Source of the DNA: Ulota crispa
Taxonomy: Eukaryota > Streptophyta > Bryopsida > Orthotrichales > Orthotrichaceae
Length of the DNA: 64,000 bases
Direction: 5' to 3'
NCBI GenBank assembly: GCA_963920765.1
Contig: OY987244.1
Coordinates: forward strand, 32,557,678-32,621,677
Shown: positions 11,217-22,102 of the stretch, piece by piece
Layout of the letters: every line of letters begins with the position of its first letter
Position numbering within the stretch: the stretch's first letter is position 1
Notes under the pieces: model-generated
Seen by the model: the letters and a program-made list of their open reading frames with translations, nothing else
Databases searched by the model: none
What the model was told of the DNA's origin: nothing
Position numbers and translations under genes: made by a program

Positions 11217-12450
11217 ACCGGTGGTTCTGGCTCACTTAAACTGAATGAAAAGTAGCCCGGCCCTTCTCATGCCCCTCTCAAATTTTTTTATTTGGCGAGT
11301 CTAGTCCCTAAAGGAGTGTTGTCCCTCCGGGAGACAGGTGGGAGTTTGGGCATGTACCTTTGGACAAGCTACTTTGTGTGATTTTCTGAAACTTTTATTG
11401 AAGGTGGGGAATTCAAAGATCTACACGGGCATCTAATTTTTTCCTCATTTCGACAATTATTGAAGAAATTATGCATGAAAATCTGAAAAGCAAGGGAGGA
11501 CTGCCCACCCGGGCAGCCCAAAAACTTCTTTAAAGATTATTATTATTTTAAGTAAAATTTGAAATTGGTTCTTTAGATTTTTTAATAGGTGAGAAGCTAT
11601 GAATCATTCAATTTTAATCAATGACATGAAAGTTATGAGGAGTTTTTATTTGCAAGCAGTTATGGAATTTCTACTCAAAAATAAACTTTGAAGTCCTTTA
11701 TTTTACTCAATTTTTATTATTTTGGAAAAAAAAAACCAAAGGATGTAGATTGTTTATCACAACATTATGACCGTTGGGATTTCCATTTTTCATTTTATTA
11801 ATTAAATTCTTAACAATTTAGTGATTTGACTCATTCTCTACTTCTTTTTACTTACTGATTTTTCCTATGTGTTGTATAGTTCCAATTGATTTGAAAATTC
11901 TCCCACACATAGCTAACTTGATCTCCTACATGGGAAAAATAAAGTGCAAAGTTGCGTAGAGCAATTATTTTCATGTAAAAATGGTCAACAGCTTCTGAAA
12001 TTTTGTGGCAACTTGAAAAAAACTTTTCTTTTCACTTTAGATGTAAATATCTCACTCATGTCCATCCGGAATGACCTGAATTTTTTTTCCACAAGTACCT
12101 AATCCAATCTAGGGCAAGATCCTACAGTTGGATTTTCCAAATTTCAAAAAAAACTACCTTCTTACTAACCCCCCCAAAAGTGGCAGTTTTGAGTGATTTT
12201 CATTGAAAAAATGGCTCAGTCCTTTAGGGGCTAGCAAGCCACTCTCCAATCCACTATTCATGCACTATTCACCTTAAGTTTAGTGAGTTTTATTCTCTAC
12301 TTCCCTATATAAGTGGTCAACTGCTTATTTATGGGGTGTGTTGGAGTGTAAGGCCACCTTTTCAAAGAGCATGGGTGGAGATTGAGAGCCTTCAGGCCTT
12401 GCCAAACTAGATGGAAAACTTTGAGCGAGTCTCCACCAGTGGAGATGCTC
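11217..12450. mobile_element. Tourist-like (PIF/Harbinger) MITE with TAA duplication, split by a TTAA-family element
   Basis: The ends are GAGCATCTCTACCGGTGG and CCACCAGTGGAGATGCTC. TAA is present on both sides (11214-11216, 12451-12453), the 3-bp TWA duplication of PIF/Harbinger elements. Without the inner insertion it is about 300 bp. Confidence 0.75.
11301..12234 (+). mobile_element. Family A element inserted at CTAG instead of TTAA
   Basis: The ends are CTAG-TCCCTAAAGG and CCTTTAGGGG-CTAG. The body matches the family A copies at 322 and 27044. The four outermost bases are CTAG at both ends, where all other readable copies have TTAA, so these bases behave as target-site duplication. Confidence 0.75.
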
Positions 12451-13142
12451 TAAGGGGTGTTATTTCCATCATGAGCAAGGATAGGTGTTTTGGAGTGCAT
12501 TTTTTTTACTTTTTCAAGGTTGAGGCTAATCAAGTCATGCCACATGTCCCAAAGTGAGGTAGAAAGTAATGAGCTGAAATTAGTATGACTAGTATCATCA
12601 TTGCATACATCTAAACATTGACAATGGGTGAAAAACACTTTTTGACTCCCAAAATTCACAATAATCTCAATTTTGCAAATAAAATTATGAAAAAATTGCA
12701 ATCCCAATATTTCTTATCTTCCTATATGTAGAAATTATTTATTACCTCTAAATCTTTGTAGTTTTCTGCAGAATCGCTTAAGTTATCGGTTATGGTGCTT
12801 CCACCTTATCCGGAGTATAATGTGCGGTATGGCGGGTCAAGTCGGTCGACCATGCTTCTTTTCATGGTTCTCAGGAATGGCCGGTTTCTTTAGAACTTGC
12901 ACTGCTGCTTATTCTTCTTGTTTGAGTCCAAAAAAAAATGAAAAACATCAAAATAGGCTTGACAAATGGCCTTATATGAAAAATGAACTTGACATTTAAA
13001 AAATATCAAAAGCAGGACTCACCAAATATCAAAAGTAGGCCTTGCAACTACACTGGCTAAAATATTGCAAAATGTCTATCTATTTTCAAATCAATTTCTT
13101 TTATGGTAACTAAGTATTTTTGTTTATAATGACCAAGACTAT

Positions 13143-13513
13143 TGCATCAACAGCAATGTAAACTGTGCTTTGAAACTCCTTACTGTCTTGATAGATAAAA
13201 CTTGCTTGTGCTATGGATGGCAACATAATGATATCCCATGTCATCATGCTACAAGTGTATGTTTGTGTGTAAGAAGAGAATTACATGTTTACGTGCACAA
13301 GTGCTTCACAACAACAAGTTGTGAAGAAGCATATGAAGCAGTTGTACACCTTGTGTTGCAAAGGGACTTTTAGGAACTAGAAGAAGAAGAAAAAAAGGGT
13401 GCATTTGATGAAAACATGTTGACACCAAATACTCATGGGCCACCAAGACAACTTAAGAAAAAACGAACTCATACCGAGGAACACATAAGTTTAGAGCGCA
13501 CTATACATGGCAA
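13143..13513 (+). pseudogene. MULE transposase C-terminal fragment with SWIM zinc finger
   Basis: The frame reads a SWIM-type CxCx(n)CxH cluster: DKTCLCYGWQHNDIPCHHAT, where Cys-Leu-Cys and Cys-His-His sit with the usual spacing and W-x(4)-IPC-HH context of plant Mutator/FAR1-type transposases. Downstream, VHKCFTTTSCEEAYE corresponds to the 'cY....Y..aY' region that follows the SWIM finger in these proteins, and a tail of the PP-RQ-KKKR type is recognisable after it. An in-frame TAG at 13371-13373 separates the finger from the tail. The upstream DDE catalytic domain is absent, so the fragment cannot encode active transposase. The TTAA element at 13514 cuts off the rest. Confidence 0.75.
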
Positions 13514-14473
13514 TTGGTGCCCTAAAGGACGAAGTGGCTGTTGAACAGCCACTTGAGAACTCCGGTAGGGTCATATGGAGTCAGTTTTTATTGGATGTTC
13601 TCAAAATTGTTACACAAGGTGTGGATAATTATTCCCTAAGTGGAAATGTAATTTTTTCCCCAATCGGATGCCTGGTCCAAAAGTTATGTTGCCCAAAAGA
13701 AATTGGGCAGCTTGGGCAGTTTGGGCATCTTTGGAGAATCTTATGCTAAAACTTTCATTGACTTTTGAAATTTGGCAAGCATGTTACTAAAAGAACATGG
13801 TGTACAATTGTCAAAAAAAAAATAGAGCTCTCACATCACATTTTGAAGGGAGTCAAACTTTGTTAACTATGTTTGGGTAGTTTCAAGAAAAAATAAATCC
13901 TCTAACTTCAAGCCCTGTTATCTTTCAATCTATAAATTCAAAGCTCTTTAAACTTTTTTTCATATGTTTGATATGTTTGTCTCTAATTTTTCACCGTTCA
14001 GATTTCAAATAAAAGACTTCCTCATTGCACTAGAAATCATGAAAGAATGACTAATGTATTGCCAATTCACTAAACCTCCTTACATTGGAGGATGATTTTG
14101 AACAAGCTAGATTGTATTTTTGCATCTGAATTTTTTTGTGAGTGAACCTAACAACATATGCTTGTGAATGGTCAAAAAGCTCAAATTTGTGTAAAGCAAA
14201 AAATTTAATCTAGGAAGGGTCCAAAGTCTGTTGACCTTGTTTTGCAGGAACAAAGAAAAGTAGTTTTTTTCACTTCAAACATTATAATCTTACAATCCAC
14301 ATGGTCAAATGGGCTGAAATTTTTGCACGTATTACTTTATATGTTTTGCACACTTTTGTACAGTTGAAATTGAGAAAAAAGTTTTTTAATTTCAATTTTG
14401 GACAATGCACTAAATGTTGACAGTTTTTTTGAGATCTTTTCTCAAAAAATACCCTTGATCCTTTAAGGGTTAA
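13514..14473 (+). mobile_element. TTAA-type element, family C copy 1
   Basis: It starts 'gccctaaaggac' (TTAA not readable) and ends CCTTTAAGGGTTAA. Its body shares 'aacagccacttgagaact', 'ttggatgttctcaaaatt' and 'ttcaaacattataatctta' with the copy at 14982. It sits inside the MULE, so it inserted later than the MULE. Confidence 0.7.
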
Positions 14474-14663
14474 TCTTGGTCACTGTAAGTAAACTTACTG
14501 CAAACCAACTTAATTTGGAAATAACAAACATGCACAATATTTTGACCACCATAATTGTTTGGCCTATTTTTTATATTTGGTGAGGCCTACTTTTAATATT
14601 TTTAAAGTGTCAGGCCTATTTTCGATATATGACATTTGTCAGGCCTATTTTTCATATTTTCCC

Positions 14664-14981
14664 ATAAAACATTTAGATATGGTAATGAACTTACACTGCT
14701 CCCACATGATTGGATACGTTCTGGGTTACTAGAGATTGCTTGTGCGGATGGAGCCAAGTGTCAGCTCCCCCAGTTTTATCTTCAAGGAGGAATTCTCCAT
14801 TTCTCGACCACTGGTACGCGTCGTTCATTGGAACCAACCTGGAGGTAAGGTTGTTTTTAGTAAACGCCGGGCCCCTCCATCTTTCCCGAATCCCTTCTTT
14901 TTCTTTAAGACCCCAACTCCCCCAAGGTGAAATCTCCAAAAAACGTTGGAATTTAGAAATTTAGCACACGGTTTGGAGATT
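14664..14981. other. Short GC-richer patch between MULE and family C element
   Basis: Positions 14690-14940 carry overlapping open frames on both strands and a possible splice-donor sequence (GGAGGTAAGG near 14840). This could be an exon remnant, but I recognise no protein in any frame. Confidence 0.25.
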
Positions 14982-15269
14982 TTAATCCTACAGGATCAAG
15001 TGTCTGTTTAACGGACATTTAAGAACTTGATGGGTCATACAAAGTCATTTTTTATTAGATGTTCTCAAAAATTTTACAAAAGGTGTAAATATGTATCTTT
15101 CACATGTAAATATAGTTATTTCCCTAATCGGATGTCCGGTTCAAAAGTTATAATGCCTAAATGAATTTGGGCAGTTTGAGCATCTTTGGAGAATCTTATG
15201 CTTAAACTCTTATCAAGTTTTGAAATTTGGCATGTATGCAACTAATAAAATATGGTATACAATTGTCTA

Positions 15270-15300
<31 letters not shown>

Positions 15301-15947
15301 GAGCTTGCTCATCATATTTTTAGAGGAGTCAAACTTTGTTAACTATGTCCAAGCAATTTCAAGAAAATTTATTTTCTTCTAACTTCAAGGTGTAAAATAT
15401 TTCAATTTATAAATCCAAAGCTCTTGAATTTTGTTTTACAGATTTTGAATGTTTCTCTAATTTTTCTCTATTTGGATTTCAAATAAAATACTTGCTCAAT
15501 GCAAAAGAAAACATGAAGGTATGACTAATGTATTACCAATTCACTAAACCTCCTTGCATTCCAGGATGATTTAGAATAAGTTAGATTCTATATTTGTTTT
15601 GAAAATTTTCATGAGGTAACCTAACATCATATACTTATGAATGATTAAAAAGCTTGTTTTTATGTAGAGCAAAATATTACTCCAAGAAGGCTCAAAGTAT
15701 GTTGACATTCTTTTGCAAGAATGAAAAAAAGGTGTTTTTCCCACTTCAAACGTTATAATCTTACAAGCTACGTGGTCAAATGGGCTAGAATTTCTAACCC
15801 ACATTGACTTGATTGTTTAATCACACTTTTGTATGGTTGAAAAAATTCAAAAAAAAAGTTTTCATTTTCTATTTTGGGCAATGTACTGAAAGTTGGCAGT
15901 TTCTGAGATTTTTTCTCAAAAAACACCCTTGGTCCTATAGGGGTTAA
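14982..15947 (+). mobile_element. TTAA-type element, family C copy 2
   Basis: The left end is TTAATCCTACAGGATC and the right end 'ggtcctataggggttaa', so TTAA is present at both sides. The 966-bp body aligns with the copy at 13514 over its full length, including the 3' block 'aaacgttataatcttacaag'. A (TA)n tract lies inside at 15269-15291. Confidence 0.8.
15269..15291. repeat. (TA)n microsatellite
   Basis: Uninterrupted TA repeat of about 11 units inside the family C element; the other copy lacks it, so it grew after insertion. Confidence 0.85.
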
Positions 15948-16320
15948 ACTTCGTTTGGATTTAGAAACCCTCAATTAATCTTTGGAGAGTAAAATTGGGC
16001 AAACGAGAACATTTTCAACATAGGAGCAAATGTTTGCTATTTTTTTGTTGATAAAAAAAATGGTGTTTTTTCCACCCCAAGGTTTGTGTAGAGGGTCCGT
16101 GGGGATTTAGGAAAAGATGAAAGCTAGTCTTGCGTTTACCAAAAAAAACTCACCTCCAAATTCCTTCTAGTGTGCAGCTTGCAACGTACACTTTGGGTAG
16201 CATTATCTGTTCTTTGTGTGGGATTTGATAGCATCCACTAAATGGCTCAAGAAGTATTCCACAATTTTTAAAACATGTAAAACAGAGTAATTTTGTCATT
16301 GTAGCACTTGCTTGCTTTGT

Positions 16321-17235
16321 TTGACCCTTCAAGGACAACACCCATTTTCACTAAATTCATCAAAAGCAAGGGCGGTAAACTTAGATGCTCTGTTGAAGTA
16401 AGTATGGACCCGGTTTGAATAATCCAACCATATGAATGGGAAGAACATTTTTTTTCTTGTAAAATATCAGGATTTCAATCAAACCTATCGTTGGAAGTGA
16501 AGTACTATAATGATTGAGTGAGTCATAGGTGGAAAATCTCTAGTTTTTCATACTTGTTTAGTTTTTAATATTACTACTTCATGGGAGTTATGTTTGAGAA
16601 GAACCTTATGTTTCTAGAAAGTACGGTTTCCCACCTTTCCAACAAGAGTAGTTTCACACAAAATGGATAAAAATAGAAATCACAAGGTGTAGCTAAGTGG
16701 ACAAAAAGGGTCAAAAATCCCACTTTAAAATCTTTCCTAAAACAATTCTACAATACAATTGATAAATGTCATGGAAAATCCAATTGGTGAAAACAATCAA
16801 GAATTGGCCTTAAATGTAGGATGACAAATTTTAAAAATGAAATGACAACACCATTTCAATAGATTTTTAGATACTACAATTATACCACTACCATATAAAG
16901 AAACAATACAAGCATATTTCTTAAACAATTTGAAATTTTTTAGGACCACACAATTCAAATCTGAGATTTAACTTGGATATTTAATGTATTGTGTTGTTGC
17001 TTTGATCCATTTTTGACCAAAAATGGATACGTATTTTGAGACCAAGTTGTACAAATACCATTATTTGCCAACTCACATACTTGATTTCATTATTGCTTTT
17101 TAAGTTGGAAGCAAAATTCTTGTAAGCACATGCGTTCTGCCAAATCAATTTCTAAATTGCTGAACTATTTTACTCTATAAGCCAAAAACCATTCCTTGCA
17201 ACCAAAATATGGCTGTGTGGTCCTTAAAGGGTTAA
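16321..17235 (+). mobile_element. TTAA-type element, family F
   Basis: The left end is TTGACCCTTCAAGGAC, one base away from TTAA. The right end is GTCCTTAAAGGGTTAA. It is 915 bp and non-coding. The interior is unlike families A-C. The 15948-16320 stretch before it is unassigned. Confidence 0.55.
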
Positions 17236-17984
17236 TAAATATCTAGCTCAGCTAAATCAAGATACAATTTTCCTCACATGTAATTATTGTTGGTAAATAG
17301 CTTCTATACTCTTAGTTTACAACAAACAAAAGAAAGGGATGCCCTTTGCAATATGGAAGCATAAAGGCACATGATTGATCTCTACATAATTGTGAGTAGG
17401 GTCCAATTTGAATGTGAGAATGGAACCTAAATTCTAAACAAGTGTCTTGCTTATATACATGATGTTAATTTTATAAAATAGTGATATTCAAGAGCCATTT
17501 TCACATGGACAAGAAAAATGAAAAGAGAATAGGGGCCAACAATGATTTGAACTTTAAAACGCAAGATATGCAGGGGTGCTAAAGTGTGAGCGGGGAGCAG
17601 TGAGCCGTGAGCAAAAATTCTTTAGAATTTTGAAGTTGAAAATGATAATTTAATGAACTTCATACAATTGTAAATATGCAAAAATGGTCATTACATGAAT
17701 TATTTTTTTGATGTTTGATGTTGTATGAAAATCATCCATTGAAAAGAACAAATGAAGAATCATTTTGAATGAATGAATAATTATATGGATGAATGAAAAA
17801 TGAAATGGATGAATCTAGATGAAAGGAGGACAACAAATATGATGCTAATATGTTTAGAATGACACATTATAATATATAATCAAGGCAAAGTACTTGAAAA
17901 CTAGAGAAAATAAAATTTCATAGATTTCCACTTTTTCAAAGAAAGAAGATCAGATACAAAAATGTTCCACCTTCTCATGTTTTA

Positions 17985-18530
17985 AATTGGGCAGCACAAT
18001 CCACATTGCAATTTATAATATTTCAAAAGATTGCATCAAATGCTTTAATATTGAATTTGAATATTTTTACATGTGCATTTTTTGCAGTTTCTAAATAAAA
18101 CAGCTCAAGTCCACATTGCAATTTGTAGTATTACAAAGGGGGCATTGTCAAATGCTTTAAAATAGAGTTTACATTTCTTCTATAGAGCATGTTCTACCTT
18201 TCCAAGTTCCAAATAAGACAACTCAAGCTCACATTGCAACTTGTAATATTGCAAAGGGCATTGTCAAATGCTTTAAAACAAGATTTACATTTCTTTAATT
18301 GTGCATGTTCTACCTTCCCAGGTTCTAAATAGAGTAGCTAAAGCCCACATCTTAATTTGTGGTATCTTGAGAACATTGTCAAATGCTTTAAAATAAGATT
18401 TACATTTCTTCAACTGTGAATGCTTTACCATCCCAAGTCCCGAATAGGGTAGCTCAAGCTCACATTGTAACTTGTACTATTGCAAATAACTGTCAAGTAT
18501 TTTCAAATGAGATTTACATATTTTGACATG
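17985..18530 (+). repeat. Tandem array, five units of about 110-118 bp
   Basis: Each unit contains 'cacattgcaa(t/c)ttgta', 'gtcaaatgctttaaaa', 'gatttacatttctt' and 'gttctacc'. The repeat phase recurs near 18000, 18111, 18229, 18344 and 18460. Units differ from each other by many substitutions, so the array is not recent. It lies wholly within the 17571-20035 element. Confidence 0.8.
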
Positions 18531-18989
18531 TGCAAGGCAGTGATCCCAAATATGATTTTCACTATTAGCACAAGTGGCTAAAAACACGGCTAAAAAGCTA
18601 AAATTTTCGAATTTAACACTGGGAAGCTTACATTTTTTTTAGCTACAAGAAAAATTCGTTAGCAATCCTGCTAAATTTAGCCAATTCAGAGAATGCTGGT
18701 GCAAGGTCTACCTTTTCAATTTCGAAATAAAGTAACATAAACACAACAAACCATTTAAGGCAAATTTGTGTTCATTAGATTTGAATTGCTTAACTCAGCA
18801 TTATTCTCAAATCAACTTAGTAGCAAAATGGTAATTTGGGCAATTTTCTCTATTACAGGTCTTTTTAATTGATCTTTAGCAAAAAATAACTAAGTTTTTA
18901 TTTTCAAACCTTAAATTTTGTTGAAATCTTTTATATTGTGCAATTTTAACAAATTTTGTGTCTCTTTTACAAGACACACTAACAATACA

Positions 18990-19545
18990 ACATTGCCTCC
19001 TAGGTTCCAAGGAAGATCCTAAGACAAAAAGAGGTAACTTGCACAAAAAAAAAAAAAAAAAAAAAAAAAAAAGATTTTTTGATTTTTTGATTTTTTGATT
19101 TTTTTTTGTAGGAGGGCACCTCAGATTCCGAGGAGGGTTTTGAAAAAAAAAAAATGTAGAAGGGCTCCTTGGATTTCAAGAAGTACTTTGCAAAACCTAC
19201 AATGGGCCCAAGATGACCTCCTTGGTTTTGAGGAAGGCCCTAAGACAAGAAGAGGTAACTTGTAGAAACTTCAAAAAAAAAAAAAAAAAAACTTTTGAAA
19301 AAGAAAGAAATAAATAAAAATTTACTAGGAGGGCACCTTGGATTCCAAGGAGCAAAATTGGGTAACTTGCAAAACCAAAAATAATAATAATTGAGAAAAT
19401 AATAATTTTGAAAATAATAATAATAATAATTTGTGGGAGGGCTCCTCGGATTCCGAGGAGCACTTTGCAAAACCCACAATGGGGCCAAGATGACCTCCTT
19501 GGTTTCGAGGAGGGTCCTAAGCCCCCCTATTTGGTCCAAAGAGGG
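18990..19545 (+). repeat. Degenerate repeat region with poly(A) runs and 'ctccttgg' blocks
   Basis: The block 'caagatgacctccttggtt' plus 'gaggaaggccctaag' occurs near 19208 and again near 19488. The palindromic 'ctcctcggattccgaggag' type sequence recurs at about 19110, 19330 and 19440. Long A runs and (AAT)n lie between the blocks. The structure suggests unequal amplification of a ~265-bp unit. Confidence 0.65.
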
Positions 19546-20428
19546 GGTTTAAGGTGTGCAAGTGAACTTGTAAATGTTAGTGTATCATAGCTTGAAGCTT
19601 TTTTGAAATGTGAGGTTTTTTTTTTTAATGTCCTATTTATGCACGTCTATTCATTAAATATCCAAAACTCACATCATAATCTCATTCATTGGATGATAAT
19701 TGGATGGATGATGGATGAATGATTGGATGAATGTTTTTATCATGGATGAATGATATTCATTCTTCATCCGTTTCAAATTTCCTTTCATGTGCATAAACTA
19801 GAATTTCTACTATTTTTGCCTTTACTACCCTTATTTGGACAATGCATGAATTTATAAGAGCTCTCTTCCTCCAAGTTATTTGATGACATTTTCATTTTTA
19901 AGAGTTGTTCTATTGCTATTTTATGGGCTAACTTCATTTTTTATTATTCAAAAATGAATATTTTTAGTAAAATGTGAACACTCACTGCTCAAATCTAACT
20001 GGTCACCGCTCAACGCTCACACTTTAGCTATGCTGCAAGATATGTAGGTGGTTTTAGTAAACATGTACTATTGTCACAATTTCCTCTCTCATGATCCTTC
20101 CCACCTTCCAAAATTCTAGAGTGTTTTTTTGCTCTCTTCAATGTCCTTTGCACCATTTTATTGTACCGTATTGCCATTTTAACAAGAATAATGTTCTATG
20201 TAATAAATAAACACTCATGGAAGAATACTGAAAAGTCACTGCAAAATATGCAACAATAAGACATTCGAATTGCTAGATTACGTTTGGAGAATCTACCGAC
20301 TGACTCATATTTCCAAAGCTTTTGCACACAATGCAAATATATTTCACCCGTGTATTCGTATAGAAACCAAACAATACACAATCATGCTTAGTTGCTCAAT
20401 AATACATCTCACCTTTCCTTTTGTTGAG

Positions 20429-20712
20429 ATAGATGGCATGTTGTTTTGTGAGGTGGGTGGAAAATCTCAGCTTTTTTATTCATCAAAAAATGAAAGAGTT
20501 TGAATATTTATCATAAGGAGATTGAATCTGAATATTTTGAGTTCAAAAACCCTTTTGTGTAGAAACACAAAAATATAGATACAAATGACCAACTCCAACA
20601 TAGGGACAGATTATTTACTTTAATCCTTATTACAAAGTTTACTTGTAAAAATACTTGTAAAAATAGTTGAAAATTTCCACCCCGACCCCACAAGACGGCA
20701 TGTGACATGTCA
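20429..20712. mobile_element. Inverted-repeat element related to the one at 26714
   Basis: The left arm 'gatggcatgttgttttgtga' and the right arm (reversed 'tgtcacatgccgtcttgtgg') are inverted over about 40 bp. The arms resemble those of the 26714-27013 element. The boundaries are approximate. The preceding 20045-20428 shows nothing. Confidence 0.45.
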
Positions 20713-20891
20713 CCCAACCCCAGCCCCCTTCCTTTGTGTGGCATGTGCAAGAAACGATCATGTCATAAGCTTATGTGCGTATAAAATAGGCAAAAACGAC
20801 CAAACATGGGGTTCCAAATTTCCAATATATAAAAATATGAAAAGCTTTGGCATCATATGCTTGATAGGTCCTTGAGATAACATGGTACAAT

Positions 20892-21067
20892 TTGATTGCT
20901 GCAAGAACGGGATCGAAGTGTCGAGCTGGCAGGATTGATCCGGTCTCTCAGGCTCAAATCCTGGAGTATATTGACGATGCCTCGTTTTCGTCGTTAGTGA
21001 CCGGATTCAACGATGCCGGACAGCATCGGGCCTGTGGGAGAGAACACTGCATCTCTCGCTGGACTTC
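20892..21067 (+). other. GC-richer, coding-like fragment, unidentified
   Basis: An open frame here reads RTGSKCRAGRIDPVSQAQIL and continues EYIDDASFSSLVTGFNDAGQ. Base composition is clearly higher in G+C than in both neighbours. It ends exactly where the foldback element at 21068 begins. It may be an exon fragment left or carried by a transposon. I do not recognise the protein. Confidence 0.35.
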
Positions 21068-21588
21068 GGGCATCATCAATACAGCACTGGGTATTCGGCG
21101 GGGCTTGGGACTGCAAAAACACTGCTATTTTTTGACTAGTATATAATTAGGAAATGAGATTACTATCATTGGAAGCGTATACAAAAACTTGATAAATAAA
21201 TAAAATGAAATATGGTATTGGAGATTGGACAAACAAACTAACACCCATTGAAAAGATAGCTAAAGGACAAACAACACGGCAAACCATGCCTAGTAAAGAA
21301 TAATTAGATAGTGGCTCTCCAAATTTTCAAAATTTGGAGTGCCACTATCTAATTATTCTTTATTAGGTATGGTTTGCCGTGTTGTTTGTCCTTTAGCTAT
21401 CTTTTCAATGGGCGTTAGTTTGTTTGTCCAATCTCCAATACCATGTGTCATTTTATTTGTTTGGTGAGTTTTTGTATACGCTTCCAATGATATTAATCTC
21501 ATTTTCTAATTATACACCAGTCAAAAAATAGCAATGTTTTTGCAGTCCCAAGCCCCACCAAATACCCAGTGCTGTATTGATGATGCCC
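21068..21588. mobile_element. Near-perfect hairpin MITE (Tourist-like), copy 1
   Basis: The two ~250-bp arms are almost exact inverted copies, meeting at about 21325 ('caaattttcaaaatttg'). The end is GGGCATCATCAATACAGCAC. TTA follows on the right (21589-21591), and TTC, probably mutated TTA, precedes on the left. The copy at 61740-62263 has TTA on both sides. The TTA duplication and GGGC start fit PIF/Harbinger. A transcript would fold into a long double-stranded RNA. Confidence 0.8.
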
Positions 21589-21591
21589 TTA

Positions 21592-21731
21592 GAGCATCTC
21601 CACTGCAGTTCGCAAGCAGACCTGGAACACTGAGCTTCACTTATTCAGAGTCATCACGTCATGATCCAAGGGCTCTTAATACATGAAGTTTGGTGTTCCA
21701 GTTCTGCTTACGGGCTGCAGTGGAGTTGCTC
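21592..21731. mobile_element. 140-bp Tourist-like MITE with TTA duplication
   Basis: The ends are GAGCATCTCCACTGCAG and CTGCAGTGGAGTTGCTC. TTA is at 21589-21591 and 21732-21734. It is directly joined to the elements on both sides through shared TTA sites. Confidence 0.8.
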
Positions 21732-21734
21732 TTA

Positions 21735-22102
21735 GAGCATTGCCACCGCAAACGTAAGAGTAAACGCAAACAACCCTCTTTAGGGAAGAGAGAATTTTTG
21801 AGCTCCACTGCGTCCATGCCAAAGTCTTTCCGGATTTTTTGGGCAACATTACAAACTCATGTTCAAGCTATTCTCCAAGTTTTTTGCGTTCACATTACAA
21901 CTCACAGGAGCACTCAAATCTGTTGAAGGCTCGTTCTTGGTCGTTTCCTTTCCCCGTGTTGGAGAGAAGAAGAGACAAAGTAAAGTGAGTGTGCAGTGGA
22001 AGTGTTTCCAAAAGGACGGAGCCAATACGTGAAGTGGCCCGCATGGTAGCTTGTCAAATCTTTGGTTGCGTTTGTTGTTGCGGGAGAGCGGTGGAAATCC
22101 TC
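21735..22102. mobile_element. Tourist-like MITE with TTA duplication, T2 copy 1
   Basis: It starts GAGCATTGCCACCGCAAACG and ends 'gcggtggaaatcctc'. TTA is at 21732-21734 and 22103-22105. A reversed copy lies at 59231-59563 and shares 'acgtgaacgcaaaaaa(t/c)' and 'caacagatttgagt' blocks. The 22106-22569 stretch after it is unassigned. Confidence 0.75.

Larger units (their letters stand above)
11161..12806. mobile_element. TA-flanked MITE (AGGTGG ends) containing two further nested elements
   Basis: The left end is AGGTGGAAGCACCCATAGTT. The right end reads, reversed, AGGTGGAAGCACCATAACC. TA lies at 11159-11160 and 12807-12808. The same AGGTRGRA end and TA flank occur in the elements at 44506, 46054 and 48187. 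After removing the nested insertions the unit is about 410 bp. Confidence 0.7.
12940..14663 (+). mobile_element. Mutator-like element (MULE) with transposase remnant
   Basis: Long imperfect inverted repeats of about 100 bp flank the unit: left 12940-13038, right 14562-14663 (outer end GGGAAAATATGAAAAATAGG when reversed). Both arms contain 'gcctgacaaatg'-like and 'ctcaccaaatat' blocks. Between them lie the 3' part of a Mutator transposase and an inserted TTAA element (13514-14473). Without the insertion the unit is about 760 bp, so it is an internally deleted, non-autonomous copy. The 9-bp flanks AAAAAAAAT and ATAAAACAT match at 7 of 9 positions, a weak duplication. Confidence 0.7.
17571..20035. 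mobile_element. 2.5-kb non-autonomous element with perfect 9-bp duplication, carrying tandem repeats
   Basis: The left end is CAGGGGTGCTAAAGTGTGAG and the right end reads, reversed, CAGCATAGCTAAAGTGTGAG, both continuing CG. CAAGATATG is present exactly on both sides (17562-17570 and 20036-20044), a 9-bp duplication that fits Mutator-like insertion better than hAT (8 bp), although the CAGGG start is hAT-like. The interior has no transposase. It holds a 5-unit ~115-bp tandem array and a second, poly(A)-rich repeat region. Subterminal GTGAGC repeats link it to the smaller elements at 1599 and 23776. Confidence 0.75.

Noticed and set aside
17985-18530. CRISPR-like periodic repeat
   Set aside because: The ~115-bp units are diverged along their whole length, without short identical repeats and unique spacers, and the window is eukaryotic.
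19044-19072. Poly(A) run as the tail of a LINE or SINE
   Set aside because: No promoter boxes, reverse-transcriptase frame or flanking duplication next to it; it lies in the amplified region of the 17571-20035 element.
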